A stretch of DNA of 64,000 bases. It comes from Haloarcula sp. DT43. GTDB taxonomy: Archaea > Halobacteriota > Halobacteria > Halobacteriales > Haloarculaceae. Position 1 is the first letter of the stretch; each line of letters starts with the position of its first letter. This document shows positions 37,571 to 45,691 of the stretch, in pieces. Below the pieces are notes generated by a model. The model had not been told where the DNA came from and did not search any database. It saw nothing but the letters and a program-made list of their open reading frames with translations. The stretch lies in contig NZ_JAYMGZ010000001.1 in NCBI RefSeq assembly GCF_037078405.1, positions 496,001 through 560,000 of the forward strand. The letters are read 5' to 3'. The translations under genes were made by a program, and so were the position numbers.

Positions 37571-37668
37571 GGCGCCATCTATAACTCTTGAACAACTCCG
37601 ATCTGTTCAACTACCTCTCCGATCCATAGTAAAGAATATATCCAGACGATGAATTGATATTTCTATTC

Positions 37669-38691
37669 GTGTCTACCTCTGGTGATGGTAATCAACCGAT
37701 TGGGTCAAAATCCGGGATTATTGAGTTAGTCCGAGTCGTTAATCGTATAAAACATATTTCACCTACCGACCGGAATCGTGAAAAAGAATTCATTGTCCGA
37801 AACAACGCGGACGAAGAGAAAACCTACATATTCTTGCCGCTTGTTGATTTTCGTCTCAATTTAGAGGTTTTTGATGAAGATGAAACAAAGCTCAATTACT
37901 TTCCCAACAGAGAGGTTGATAACCTACTTAGTGAACTTAAACAGGTTGATCCGGACGCTCATGAAAATATAAAAAACCGGTTTGGTGGTATCAAATATAA
38001 ACTGCTCATCCAACTCCCAGAAGATAAGCCTATCAAACCTGGTGAATTGCGAACAGTTAAAATCACATTTGGTCAGTCTGAAGCGGTAAAATACCGTCGA
38101 ATTTCAGATCCTAGTCTTTTTTCGGGATGGGTGCGCAACTGGAAACGAAAATTTTTTACTGTTCCTTCGTTCGTTGCCCGAGCCAAGAAGCTCTCAAATC
38201 ATACTCACTCTGAACTCTTTGTTGTTGAAGGACCACGAGAATATTCTACTGTAGCCGAGAAGTCTTCTAAACACAAGGACCGCGATGGTTTCTATGAAAA
38301 CGGTTATGGTAAAGACACTAGGGTTCTCTCAACTCGGTTACCAGAGGCTACTGGTGGTGATTATACATGGGACATGAAGTATGAACTACTATCTGACAGA
38401 CGCGGCTTAATGAGGCTATTAGCTGTCTTTTGGGAAATTAGCTTCTTTACCGCCCTGTTGCTGATTTTAGCACAGATGCTCCACTTTACGGATTTTATTT
38501 CGCTTGTGTTCAGTGTTTCTGGAATCACATACGGAGCGATCTGGCAGACATTCTCGGCCGGAATGATATCAGGGATTATTGGTGTAGTCTATGCTGTCCG
38601 GGCTGAGTGGGCGGAGCGATATCGGATTCTCTGCCTAATCCCGCTATTGCTTCACATTTTGTCATGGACTCTCTGGTATCTAATTCCTTAA
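37669..38691 (+). CDS. AT-rich provirus cargo: soluble domain plus C-terminal membrane helices (340 aa)
   Basis: A 340-residue protein. Residues 1-245 are a soluble, largely beta-strand region (KEFIVRNNADEEKTYIFLPLVDFRLNLEVFD, LLIQLPEDKPIKPGELRTVKITFG) resembling an immunoglobulin-like or C2-like fold. Residues 250-340 contain about four membrane helices ending at the C-terminus. A GTG start is used because an AATATA box lies 27-31 nt upstream; a TTG five codons earlier is possible. Composition is strongly AT-rich, like the 29346-30626 gene. No family was recognised. It occupies the typical cargo slot between control region and repressors. Confidence 0.68.
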   Translation: MSTSGDGNQPIGSKSGIIELVRVVNRIKHISPTDRNREKEFIVRNNADEEKTYIFLPLVDFRLNLEVFDEDETKLNYFPNREVDNLLSELKQVDPDAHENIKNRFGGIKYKLLIQLPEDKPIKPGELRTVKITFGQSEAVKYRRISDPSLFSGWVRNWKRKFFTVPSFVARAKKLSNHTHSELFVVEGPREYSTVAEKSSKHKDRDGFYENGYGKDTRVLSTRLPEATGGDYTWDMKYELLSDRRGLMRLLAVFWEISFFTALLLILAQMLHFTDFISLVFSVSGITYGAIWQTFSAGMISGIIGVVYAVRAEWAERYRILCLIPLLLHILSWTLWYLIP

Positions 38692-38748
38692 TAACGGGTG
38701 GGGGTTCTATGGGAAGCGTACAAGTATCTACAGCACAGAGTCTCTGAT

Positions 38749-38889
38749 ATGACGAAAGAGAATGACGATACTGAGCAGGTCGGCCGGAAGGGAGAGGCAT
38801 TACGTCAACTTGCTAGTGTCGCCATCTCTGGCAGTAGCGTGCAAACTGAACCGGGGACCGACCCGGACGAAATCTCAACAGACGGGTGA
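38749..38889 (+). CDS. Possible provirus micro-protein (46 aa)
   Basis: A 46-residue polar frame, MTKENDDTEQVGRKGEALRQ, ending DEISTDG, 57 nt after the AT-rich cargo gene on the same strand. There is no motif. Coding status is uncertain; the charge balance resembles haloarchaeal small proteins. Confidence 0.35.
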   Translation: MTKENDDTEQVGRKGEALRQLASVAISGSSVQTEPGTDPDEISTDG

Positions 38890-38936
38890 GAATTCATTTT
38901 TGCAAGATTAGTATTTTTCACACTCTAACCGAGAAA

Positions 38937-39236
38937 TTATATCTTCTCACTCAGAACCTTTTTTGCTGACGGCCAAGGCTGATTACTCGCATCCAGTCTT
39001 CCCTCTAGGTACCGCAATCCGTACCCCGTGATATCGTAGTTCTGGAACTGACGGGTCAGTGGTTCGATCATCTGTGCGTACGTGAGCATCCGACAGCGCT
39101 CACGTACACGGCCAACAGAGGCACGAAGCGATACTTTCTGGGCAATGTATCGAGGTGATGACCAACCTTCGGCTTTCAGTATTTCGAGAATCCGTTCATC
39201 TAACGGGACCATCCATTTGGCGGGCTTGCGTGACAT
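38937..39236 (-). CDS. Winged-helix repressor, PhiH1-repressor-like (99 aa)
   Basis: A 99-residue winged-helix protein: MVPLDERILEILKAEGWSSPRYIAQKVSLRASVGRVRERCRMLTYAQMIEPLTRQ, then the wing with YDITGYGLRYLEGRLD. It resembles haloarchaeal phage PhiH1-repressor-type regulators. It lies 17 nt downstream of a second repressor of the same fold on the same strand. Likely roles are maintenance of lysogeny or tuning of the integrase promoter. Confidence 0.78.
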   Translation of the reverse strand: MSRKPAKWMVPLDERILEILKAEGWSSPRYIAQKVSLRASVGRVRERCRMLTYAQMIEPLTRQFQNYDITGYGLRYLEGRLDASNQPWPSAKKVLSEKI

Positions 39237-39253
39237 GATTCAGGGCAACGTCG

Positions 39254-39580
39254 TCAGCTGTTGATTCCGGGACCGTCAGCCGCATCAGCACCATTTTCTC
39301 CGTCGGAAGATCCGCCACCGTTGATATAGCGTTCTCTTTCAGCGTCGTATTTTTCTTCGAGGTACGCTTCTCCCTCGTCAGTGAGGACGTAAACTCCATT
39401 TCCGAGAGCGCGAAGGAGGCCGTGTTCGCTAAGTTTCTGCAGTCGGCGAGAAACCGTGGACTGGGCAATATGGATCTCATCTCGCTTTGCGAGCTCCGTT
39501 GAGGTTCCTGATTCCTCTTCGCGGATTATCTCCAGTATTCGGTCATCCCAGATAGTCATCCAAGATCCTGACTGACGCAT
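39254..39580 (-). CDS. Winged-helix repressor, PhiH1-repressor-like (108 aa)
   Basis: A 108-residue winged-helix protein starting MRQSGSWMTIWDDRILEII, the characteristic opening of haloarchaeal PhiH1-type repressors. The recognition helix region (STELAKRDEIHIAQSTVSRRLQKLSEHGLL) and wing (GNGVYVLTDEGEAYLEE) are clear. The tail is Gly/Asp-rich. It is transcribed away from the integrase block, and the 196-bp gap to the next plus-strand gene probably contains its operators. Confidence 0.82.
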   Translation of the reverse strand: MRQSGSWMTIWDDRILEIIREEESGTSTELAKRDEIHIAQSTVSRRLQKLSEHGLLRALGNGVYVLTDEGEAYLEEKYDAERERYINGGGSSDGENGADAADGPGINS

Positions 39581-39726
39581 TCAATTCCCACAAGAGTATA
39601 GAGTATCTTATTTCTCACTAACAATTCGAATTGAGGCTACCAATGCATTTATGCATAATCGGCCTGTTTGTGGATATGCGAAGCACCCGATTCGGTTGAA
39701 GATGACTCTCCTTGGTTCGTGATGAA

Positions 39727-39749
39727 CGGGCGGTCTGGTACACCGCCCG
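39727..39749. repeat. Inverted repeat upstream of the integrase genes
   Basis: CGGGCGGT (39727-39734) and ACCGCCCG (39742-39749) with a 7-nt loop, 28 nt before the CxxC-protein ATG. The same gap (39581-39776) has an ATGCAT-TT-ATGCAT palindrome next to AT-rich sequence at about 39648-39660. Both are candidates for repressor binding. Confidence 0.5.
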
Positions 39750-39776
39750 AAAAGGTGGCTTCGCGCTCTGTAGACG

Positions 39777-39983
39777 ATGAGCGAATCCACCATTACGGGG
39801 CTACAGCCCCGCACGAACACCGAAGCATCGCAATCGAATAGTTCTGACGACGGTAGTTGCGCCACCTGTCGAGCTGACGCTGACGGGATTGATGCACGGA
39901 CCCTCAAGCCGATATGTTCAGGCTGTGCAGCCCGTAGCTTTGAGGATAGGCGGTCAGTTGCGGTGGTGAGAAGGCATGAGTAA
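39777..39983 (+). CDS. Small CxxC protein coupled to the integrase (68 aa)
   Basis: A 68-residue polar protein with four cysteines in two CxxC pairs (CATC near 28-31 and CSGC near 47-50), spacing that suits one zinc ribbon. It overlaps the integrase start by 8 nt, so the two are translationally coupled. Small proteins neighbouring the integrase are known in the SNJ2 system, which makes an accessory or directionality role a reasonable guess; no direct homology was established. Confidence 0.65.
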   Translation: MSESTITGLQPRTNTEASQSNSSDDGSCATCRADADGIDARTLKPICSGCAARSFEDRRSVAVVRRHE

Positions 39984-41013
39984 CAATCTCCAACCACTGA
40001 AACCGGGCCGCGCCGTCGATATGTACCTCAAAGCCCGACAGGACGAACTGACCGAATCAACGATTCAGTCACAGGAGTATCGGTTAGAAGCCTTCGAGCA
40101 GTTCTGCCGCGAAGAGGGCATTGAGAACTTGAACGACCTCTCGGGCCGCGATCTGTACGCCTATCGCGTCTGGCGGCGTGAAGGAAACGGGAAGGGCCGC
40201 GACGAGATCGAGCCCATAACCCTTCGCGGGCAGCTGGCCACGGTCCGTTCGTTCCTCCGATTCGCTGCTGAGGTAGATGCAGTACCCGAGGATCTTCGGA
40301 CGAAGGTCCCGCTGCCGACGATCAGCAACGCTGGTGAGGTGAGTGCATCGACGCTTGATCCCGAGCGTGCTGATGTGATTCTCGATTACTTCCAGATGTA
40401 CAAGTACGCATCAAGGGTCCACGTCATCGCCCTGTTGTTGTGGCACACCGGAGCCCGCATGGGCGCGATTCGTGGGCTGGATATCGATGACTGCGAACTC
40501 GAACAGGACAATCCGGGCATCCAGTTTGTCCATCGCCCACAGACCGATACGCCGCTAAAGAACGGGGAGAAGGGGCAGCGATGGAACGCTATCAGTGACC
40601 ACGTTGCCAACGTTTTGCAGGACTACATCGACGGGCCGCGTGAACCGGTTTTCGACGAGCATGGGCGTCGACCGCTCATTACGACTTCGCAGGGTCGTGC
40701 TTCCACGTCGACGTTCCGGACGACGATGTACAGGGTTACCCGACCATGCTGGCGGGGAGCGGAATGCCCGCATGATCGTGACCCGGATGAGTGCGAAGCT
40801 ACGTCGAATCGGAAGGCTTCGACGTGCCCATCCGCTCGGTCACCACATGACGTTCGGAGTGGCAGGGTTACCGCGTATCGGCGTGAGGATGTCCCGCGCC
40901 GTGTGGTGTCGGACCGACTGAACGCGAGCGACCAGATTCTCGATAAGCATTACGACCGCCGTGGCGAACGTGAGAAGTCCGAACAGCGCCGTGATTACCT
41001 CCCTGAAGTGTAA
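39976..41013 (+). CDS. int: Tyrosine recombinase/integrase of the provirus
   Basis: A 345-residue phage-type integrase. A SAM-like core-binding domain covers residues 10-110 (RAVDMYLKARQDELTESTIQSQEYRLEAF). The catalytic domain has Arg161 in HTGARMGAIRGLD, His291 and Arg294 in SPHDVRSGR, and the nucleophile Tyr326 in DKHYDRR. A Cys/His insertion near 257-270 (CWRGAECPHDRDPDEC) looks like a zinc knuckle. It catalyses site-specific recombination between the viral attP and the tRNA 3' end. The gene ends 50 nt before the right core repeat, as expected for an element keeping int next to att. Confidence 0.9.
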   Translation: MSNNLQPLKPGRAVDMYLKARQDELTESTIQSQEYRLEAFEQFCREEGIENLNDLSGRDLYAYRVWRREGNGKGRDEIEPITLRGQLATVRSFLRFAAEVDAVPEDLRTKVPLPTISNAGEVSASTLDPERADVILDYFQMYKYASRVHVIALLLWHTGARMGAIRGLDIDDCELEQDNPGIQFVHRPQTDTPLKNGEKGQRWNAISDHVANVLQDYIDGPREPVFDEHGRRPLITTSQGRASTSTFRTTMYRVTRPCWRGAECPHDRDPDECEATSNRKASTCPSARSPHDVRSGRVTAYRREDVPRRVVSDRLNASDQILDKHYDRRGEREKSEQRRDYLPEV

Positions 41014-41062
41014 CAATGACTCACCGACTTACTTTTAGTAACCGCATGACGGAACCGCGAAA

Positions 41063-41076
41063 CCGGCAGGGCCCAT
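41063..41076 (+). repeat. attR core
   Basis: CCGGCAGGGCCCAT, identical to 26619-26632 in the tRNA gene. Host-like high-GC sequence resumes to its right. Confidence 0.88.
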
Positions 41077-41386
41077 ATCTGCGAGAGTGTCCCAGTTCCG
41101 GTGAATGGTCTAGGTGTGAGAGGCACAGCAGTACTGTGACGCCGTGGTCGTCGTCCGTGCCTGTTCGTGGACGTACCTCACCGGATACGTCAGGAGCATC
41201 GCGACGACCCCCGCTGGCACGCCGCGCCAGCGCCGGAGCGCGGGACCCGCCAGACGGCAGTGCTGGCGATGCAGCCCCACGGAACGACTCGCTACAGAAC
41301 GCTGCACTGCTGCCTATCACGTTTCAGGCGACAGGTCGACGGAATCCCCACTTCCAATATCCCCCCGGTCGAAAGTTCGTCCACTG
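41077..41386. other. Gene-poor right flank of the provirus
   Basis: A 310-bp GC-rich stretch between attR and the next gene. Several overlapping short open frames exist on both strands, but none has protein-like composition, a promoter at the right distance or a recognisable motif. It may be a decayed host gene or part of the promoter region of the following membrane gene. Confidence 0.4.
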
Positions 41387-41818
41387 ATGGTTCCCGCCCC
41401 CCTTCTTACGACCGGGTTCCTCGTCTGTGGCGCGTTTACCGTCGTTCTGGGGTGCGTTCACTTTGCTATGCCGTGGCTCCTGGACTTCGACGGCGCGATA
41501 CCGACCGAGGGTGACTCGCTGCGTCCGCTCACGCTGCTCGTCGTCACGTACCAGACGAAGCGGTCGGACATCCGCGGAATCGCACAGATTATGAACCACG
41601 CCGTCAGCTACGCCCTCGTCTCGATTGGAATCCTCGATTTACTCGCGTCGCGCTGGCTTGCGGCGTGGTTCGCGCCGTACCTGCTCGTCTGGATAGCTGG
41701 CTGGTGGTTCCTCCGCGCGGCGACCCAGCGCCACATGGGGTCCCGACCGGGTGACTGGCTGGTCGCAGCCGGGTTCACACTCATCGGCGCGTTTCATCTC
41801 GCGGTCGCTGTGAGCTAG
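41387..41818 (+). CDS. Small polytopic membrane protein (143 aa)
   Basis: A 143-residue protein with four to five helices (about 5-30, 67-85, 88-108 and 122-143). A conserved-looking cytosolic loop carries LVVTYQTKRSDIRGIAQIMNHAVSY. No known motif was recognised. The ATG at 41387 sits at the start of a hydrophobic segment; longer frames upstream are Arg/Pro-rich and unlikely. Confidence 0.65.
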   Translation: MVPAPLLTTGFLVCGAFTVVLGCVHFAMPWLLDFDGAIPTEGDSLRPLTLLVVTYQTKRSDIRGIAQIMNHAVSYALVSIGILDLLASRWLAAWFAPYLLVWIAGWWFLRAATQRHMGSRPGDWLVAAGFTLIGAFHLAVAVS

Positions 41819-41965
41819 CGAACCGGGTCGCTCACGGCCTCCTCGGGGAGCGGACACCGATTTCCGCCCGAACCAGTCGTAGCGGTCGTCGCCGACGCTG
41901 TCGGACAGGGGAGCGTGGCTCGCCGGAGCCGGAGGGTTCTCACACCTCCGGACACAACGACGAGC

Positions 41966-43000
41966 ATGACACGAGTCGGCGTTGTCGGTGCCGGAGCGGG
42001 CGCTGCGGCGCTCACACACGTGCTGGACCGCACGACTGATGCCGAAGTGACGGTCCTAGAGAAGTCCGGCGGGCTCTGTGGCCGCGCGGCCACCCGCCGG
42101 CACGGGGACCTGACGTACGATTACGGCGCTAACTACCTGAAGTCCGACGACGGCCGCGTGAACGACCTCGTCAGTGAGGTGCTCGGTACGGACGGGCTGG
42201 TGGATGTCACGGAGCCGGTGTACACGTTCGACCGTGATGGGGCGGTGTCGCCGGGTCGAGCGGCTGACGAGCACAAATGGAGCTACGGAGCGGGGCTAAC
42301 ACAGGTCGCCAAACGACTGTTCGGCGGGACCGACGCGACCGTCCACCGGCGCACAAGAGTCGAGAGTATCGCTAGGGACGATGGCAGCTGGACCCTGACC
42401 GATACGGACGGCACGGAGTGGGGGCCGTTCGATGCGCTGGTCCTGAACCCGCCGGCCCCGCAGACCGCCGCCCTCCTGCGTTCGACTGACTGGCATGACG
42501 ACCGCCGCGACGCGCTGCTGGCGGCCGTCGAGGCCGTCGATTACCGCGCCGTGTACACAGCGGTGCTACACTACGAGTTCGAGCTGGACCGGCCGTACTA
42601 CGCGCTGGTGAACACGGACAAGGAACACGACGTGGGCTGGATTGCTCGCGAGGAGTGCAAGGCCGGCCACGTCCCCGACGGACAGAGCCTCCTGGTCGTC
42701 CAGTCGGTCCACGACTGGGCCATCGAGCACTACGACGACGACGCCACGGAGAACGTCGCCGCGCTCGCGGGGATGACAGCCGATATTATCGGCGACGACC
42801 GACTGGCGGAGCCAGCCTGGAGCGACCACCAGGGCTGGCGGTACGCCCTTCCCGAGGGCGGCGTGGCTAGCGGGCCCGTCGACAGCGCCGAGGACGCTGG
42901 GCTGTACTGCGTGGGCGACTGGGTGCCCGGCGAGGGCCGTCTCCACGCCGCCATCCGGTGCGGACTGGATGCCGGCGAGCGGATGGCCTACGCGCTCTGA
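41966..43000 (+). CDS. NAD(P)/FAD-dependent oxidoreductase (renalase/amine-oxidase-like)
   Basis: A 344-residue flavoprotein. The dinucleotide-binding motif GVVGAGAGAAAL occupies residues 5-16, followed by the E-K-S-G-G-L-C-G-R glycine-rich second motif near 33-42. A conserved YDYGANYLK segment follows, and the C-terminal FAD-contact stretch is LYCVGDWVPGEGRLHAAIRCGLDAGERMA. The fold belongs to the amine oxidase/renalase/desaturase-like group. Substrate unknown; no partner genes are adjacent. The 270 bases after it hold nothing convincing. Confidence 0.85.
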   Translation: MTRVGVVGAGAGAAALTHVLDRTTDAEVTVLEKSGGLCGRAATRRHGDLTYDYGANYLKSDDGRVNDLVSEVLGTDGLVDVTEPVYTFDRDGAVSPGRAADEHKWSYGAGLTQVAKRLFGGTDATVHRRTRVESIARDDGSWTLTDTDGTEWGPFDALVLNPPAPQTAALLRSTDWHDDRRDALLAAVEAVDYRAVYTAVLHYEFELDRPYYALVNTDKEHDVGWIAREECKAGHVPDGQSLLVVQSVHDWAIEHYDDDATENVAALAGMTADIIGDDRLAEPAWSDHQGWRYALPEGGVASGPVDSAEDAGLYCVGDWVPGEGRLHAAIRCGLDAGERMAYAL

Positions 43001-43269
43001 GCGGTCGGCGCTGGGTGATTGGTGCAGACCGGGCAGTACGGAAGCCACATGCCGTACGTAACCATTTTCTCGGTGGAGTTTCCAGTCGACGGACTCAGCG
43101 TTTCAACCGGTATGAGAGTCTCTCAGGGCACTATAGGGTACTTGACCCATCGACCTGTCACAGTACGATTGTCTGTGTTATGGCGAAACCGATGAGAGAA
43201 AACCGCTACGTAGTGCTGAATTTGCCAAGAGTACATACAAAATACTGCTATAAGGGAAATATGGAGCTG

Positions 43270-44052
43270 TCATCCATCGATAGTGCTGTATTCGTAGTAC
43301 TGGCTGCGAACTTCGATTTCGTTTTTCGTATATCTGAGCATATCCAGCAGTCTGGCCATATAATTGGACGTGAATCTGTCTCTGGGACCGGTAATTCCGA
43401 GCGAGACCATGACTTTATCTTCTTCGTCGAATATGGGAACGGCGACACCGCGGACGCCTCTGAGGTGTTCTTCGTCGTCTATCGCGTAGCCCTGCTCGCG
43501 AATCCGCTCCAGTGCCGATTCGAGCTCGTCCCGTGATGTCAGCGTCTCGTCCGTCCCTTTCGGGAGTCCATGCTCCTCGACGATACTGGTCCGTTTTTCG
43601 CGTGGGAGGTTCGCGAGAATCACCTTCCCGAGCGACGTCCAGTGCATCTCGGTGTGGTTGCCAATCGGGATTTCGTCCCCCGCGGCTTTCTCACCGGAAC
43701 TCCGGTAGAGAATCACCCTCTGTCCGTTCTCTTCGATACCCGCGCCGGCAATCTCGCCCGTCTCGTCGCTGAGTTCCTTGACCTTGTTCCGGAGGAGTCG
43801 GCTGGCGTCTAGCCGATGGCGAACGCTCCCACCGTGTTCGAGAAATCGAAACGAGCGCCGATACTTCCCCGACTCCTTCACCACGTAGTCCCGCTCCACG
43901 AGCGTGTTGAGGTGAATAAACAGCGTGCTCGTGGGGAGATCTAGGTGCGTCGCAAGCTCGGAAAGGCCCACGGGTTCGAGTTTTGTCAGCGCGGATAAAA
44001 TATCAAACGTCGTTTCGACGGCGCTGATAGTTTTCGTATCTTGGTTCGACAT
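43270..44052 (-). CDS. IclR family transcriptional regulator
   Basis: A 260-residue regulator. The N-terminal winged helix is residues 8-70 (SAVETTFDILSALTKLEPVGLSELATHLDLPTSTLFIHLNTL). The IclR effector-binding domain is 85-255, with IPIGNHTEMHWTSLGKVILANLP and RGVRGVAVPIFDEEDKVMVSLGITGP. Haloarchaeal IclR proteins commonly control neighbouring sugar-degradation operons. It is divergent from the ABC/catabolic cluster across a 540-bp intergenic region containing a perfect palindrome. A TTTTTTAT element just upstream suggests a near-leaderless start at MSNQDTK. Confidence 0.92.
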   Translation of the reverse strand: MSNQDTKTISAVETTFDILSALTKLEPVGLSELATHLDLPTSTLFIHLNTLVERDYVVKESGKYRRSFRFLEHGGSVRHRLDASRLLRNKVKELSDETGEIAGAGIEENGQRVILYRSSGEKAAGDEIPIGNHTEMHWTSLGKVILANLPREKRTSIVEEHGLPKGTDETLTSRDELESALERIREQGYAIDDEEHLRGVRGVAVPIFDEEDKVMVSLGITGPRDRFTSNYMARLLDMLRYTKNEIEVRSQYYEYSTIDG

Positions 44053-44592
44053 GTCCCTCTCTATTTCGTCCAGGATAAAAAACATTCCCCCAGTATAGAA
44101 TATCTTTCCAATCAGATTGAAAACAGCGAAGTTTCCGCCAACTCGCCCCTTCTAACAAGAGTACGCGTGTTATTCTGAGTGGAATGGATACCCGCGAATA
44201 CTGACAACAACTCACACGAATCTGTCAATTAGTCGTGTATGTGTGGAATTTGGCTGGAAGAGCCCCTCTCAGTACACTCTCGGGATATCACAGATAATTC
44301 AGTCCGGACCGCGTGACAGTTTCCAACAGGGTTGAAAGCGAATCCGACGAGTTCGCTTTCTGGAATATCTGCTGTACAGAACCGTTCTATGTCCCGTTTT
44401 GAGATTACGGCGACCGCTCAGAGTAACGACGAACGAGTCGAATCACTCGGTTAAAACACAATTACAGCGCCAGACGACTGAAAATCGAATACCCGACGTC
44501 TCAAACGGCGGTTTTCGACGTGTTTGTGCGACACAGAGTCGCTCTCACTACCAACTTTTATTACCCAGGCTGTGGATTACTCTCCTATCCGT
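44053..44592. promoter_or_regulatory. Divergent control region between iclR and the transporter cluster
   Basis: A 540-bp non-coding, relatively AT-rich region. It holds the iclR promoter at its left edge and a TTTTATTA box near 44554-44561 about 27-35 nt before the ABC ATPase start. A perfect 9-bp palindrome (44334-44360) lies in the middle. No gene is supported within it. Confidence 0.6.
44334..44360. promoter_or_regulatory. Perfect palindrome, candidate IclR operator
   Basis: GAAAGCGAA (44334-44342) and TTCGCTTTC (44352-44360) with a 9-nt spacer. Outer TTCCA (44321-44325) and TGGAA (44361-44365) add partial symmetry. Position in the middle of the divergent region fits a dimeric regulator site; a hairpin of an untranslated RNA is the alternative. 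Confidence 0.5.
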
Positions 44593-45690
44593 ATGAGTGA
44601 GGTTACACTGTCGAACGTTAGCAAGGTATACGACGACGATGTCCTTGCGGTCAAGGAGTTGTCCCTCTCGGTGTCGGACGGTGAGTTCGTCGTCGTCGTC
44701 GGCCCGTCGGGGTGTGGGAAATCGACCACGTTGCGGATGATAGCGGGTCTGGAAACCGTGACGGCCGGCGAAATCGCCATCGGTGACACAGTCGTCAACG
44801 ACGTCAGGCCACAGGACCGGAACATCGCGATGGTGTTCCAGAGCTACGCGCTGTACCCGCACATGACCGTGCGTGAGAACATGTCGTTCGGGCTGCGTCT
44901 CTCGGGGGAGTACGACGAGCAGGTCGACGAGCGGGTCGAGGAGGCGGCGGAACTGCTCGAGATATCCGACCTCCTGGAGGACTTGCCCAAACAACTCTCC
45001 GGGGGGCAACAGCAGCGGGTCGCGCTCGGGCGGGCAATCGTCCGTGACCCCGAGGTGTTCCTGATGGACGAGCCGCTGTCGAACCTGGACGCGAAGCTCC
45101 GAACCCAGATGCGGACCGAAATCCAGCGGATTCAGGAGGAACTCGACGTCACGACCGTCTACGTCACCCACGACCAGACCGAGGCGATGACGATGGCCGA
45201 CCGCATCGTCATCCTCAACGACGGCGAACTCCAGCAGGTCGACCCGCCCGAGCGGTGCTACGACGAACCGAACAACAAGTTCGTCGCGGGCTTCATCGGC
45301 TCGCCCTCGATGAACTTCTTCGACGTGACCGTCACTGCCAGCGACGGGGGCACCCGATTCGAATCGCCGGCCGTCGACTTCGAAATCGACCTCGACATCC
45401 CGGACGGCGACTACACGCTCGGCGTCCGGCCGGAGGACTTCGTGGCCGGTCAGGGGGGCGAGTACATCGACACCGTCGTCGACGTCGTCGAGCCGATGGG
45501 GTCCGACAATTTCCTCTACCTGCAGACCACGGGCGATTCGAAAGAGGTCGTCGCGCGGGTGGCCAGCGAATACCGGCCACATCGCGGCGACGAGCTCTCG
45601 CTGGGATTCGACACGGACGACATGCACCTGTTCGACCCTGACGGCGAGCGCGTGGCAGTGACCGAGTTGCAGGCGACGGAGTCGGTGTAA
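44593..45690 (+). CDS. Carbohydrate ABC transporter ATPase (MalK/UgpC-like)
   Basis: A 365-residue ATPase subunit. The Walker A is GPSGCGKST at about 38-46, the Q-loop MVFQSYALYPHMTVREN near 82-97, the signature LSGGQQQRVALGRA near 136-149, the Walker B VFLMDEPLSNLD near 156-167, and the H-loop VYVTHDQTEA near 190. The C-terminal 120 residues form the MalK-type regulatory OB/TOBE domain (LGVRPEDF near 280). It energises the permease pair encoded further down the cluster. It is the first gene after the divergent control region, followed 1 nt later by the creatininase-family gene. Confidence 0.94.
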   Translation: MSEVTLSNVSKVYDDDVLAVKELSLSVSDGEFVVVVGPSGCGKSTTLRMIAGLETVTAGEIAIGDTVVNDVRPQDRNIAMVFQSYALYPHMTVRENMSFGLRLSGEYDEQVDERVEEAAELLEISDLLEDLPKQLSGGQQQRVALGRAIVRDPEVFLMDEPLSNLDAKLRTQMRTEIQRIQEELDVTTVYVTHDQTEAMTMADRIVILNDGELQQVDPPERCYDEPNNKFVAGFIGSPSMNFFDVTVTASDGGTRFESPAVDFEIDLDIPDGDYTLGVRPEDFVAGQGGEYIDTVVDVVEPMGSDNFLYLQTTGDSKEVVARVASEYRPHRGDELSLGFDTDDMHLFDPDGERVAVTELQATESV

Positions 45691-45691
45691 G

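Noticed and set aside
41016-41387. Overlapping 99-123 codon frames right of attR
   Set aside because: Arg/Pro/Ser-rich in all frames, and the first spans the attR core; no motif or promoter. A decayed gene cannot be excluded.
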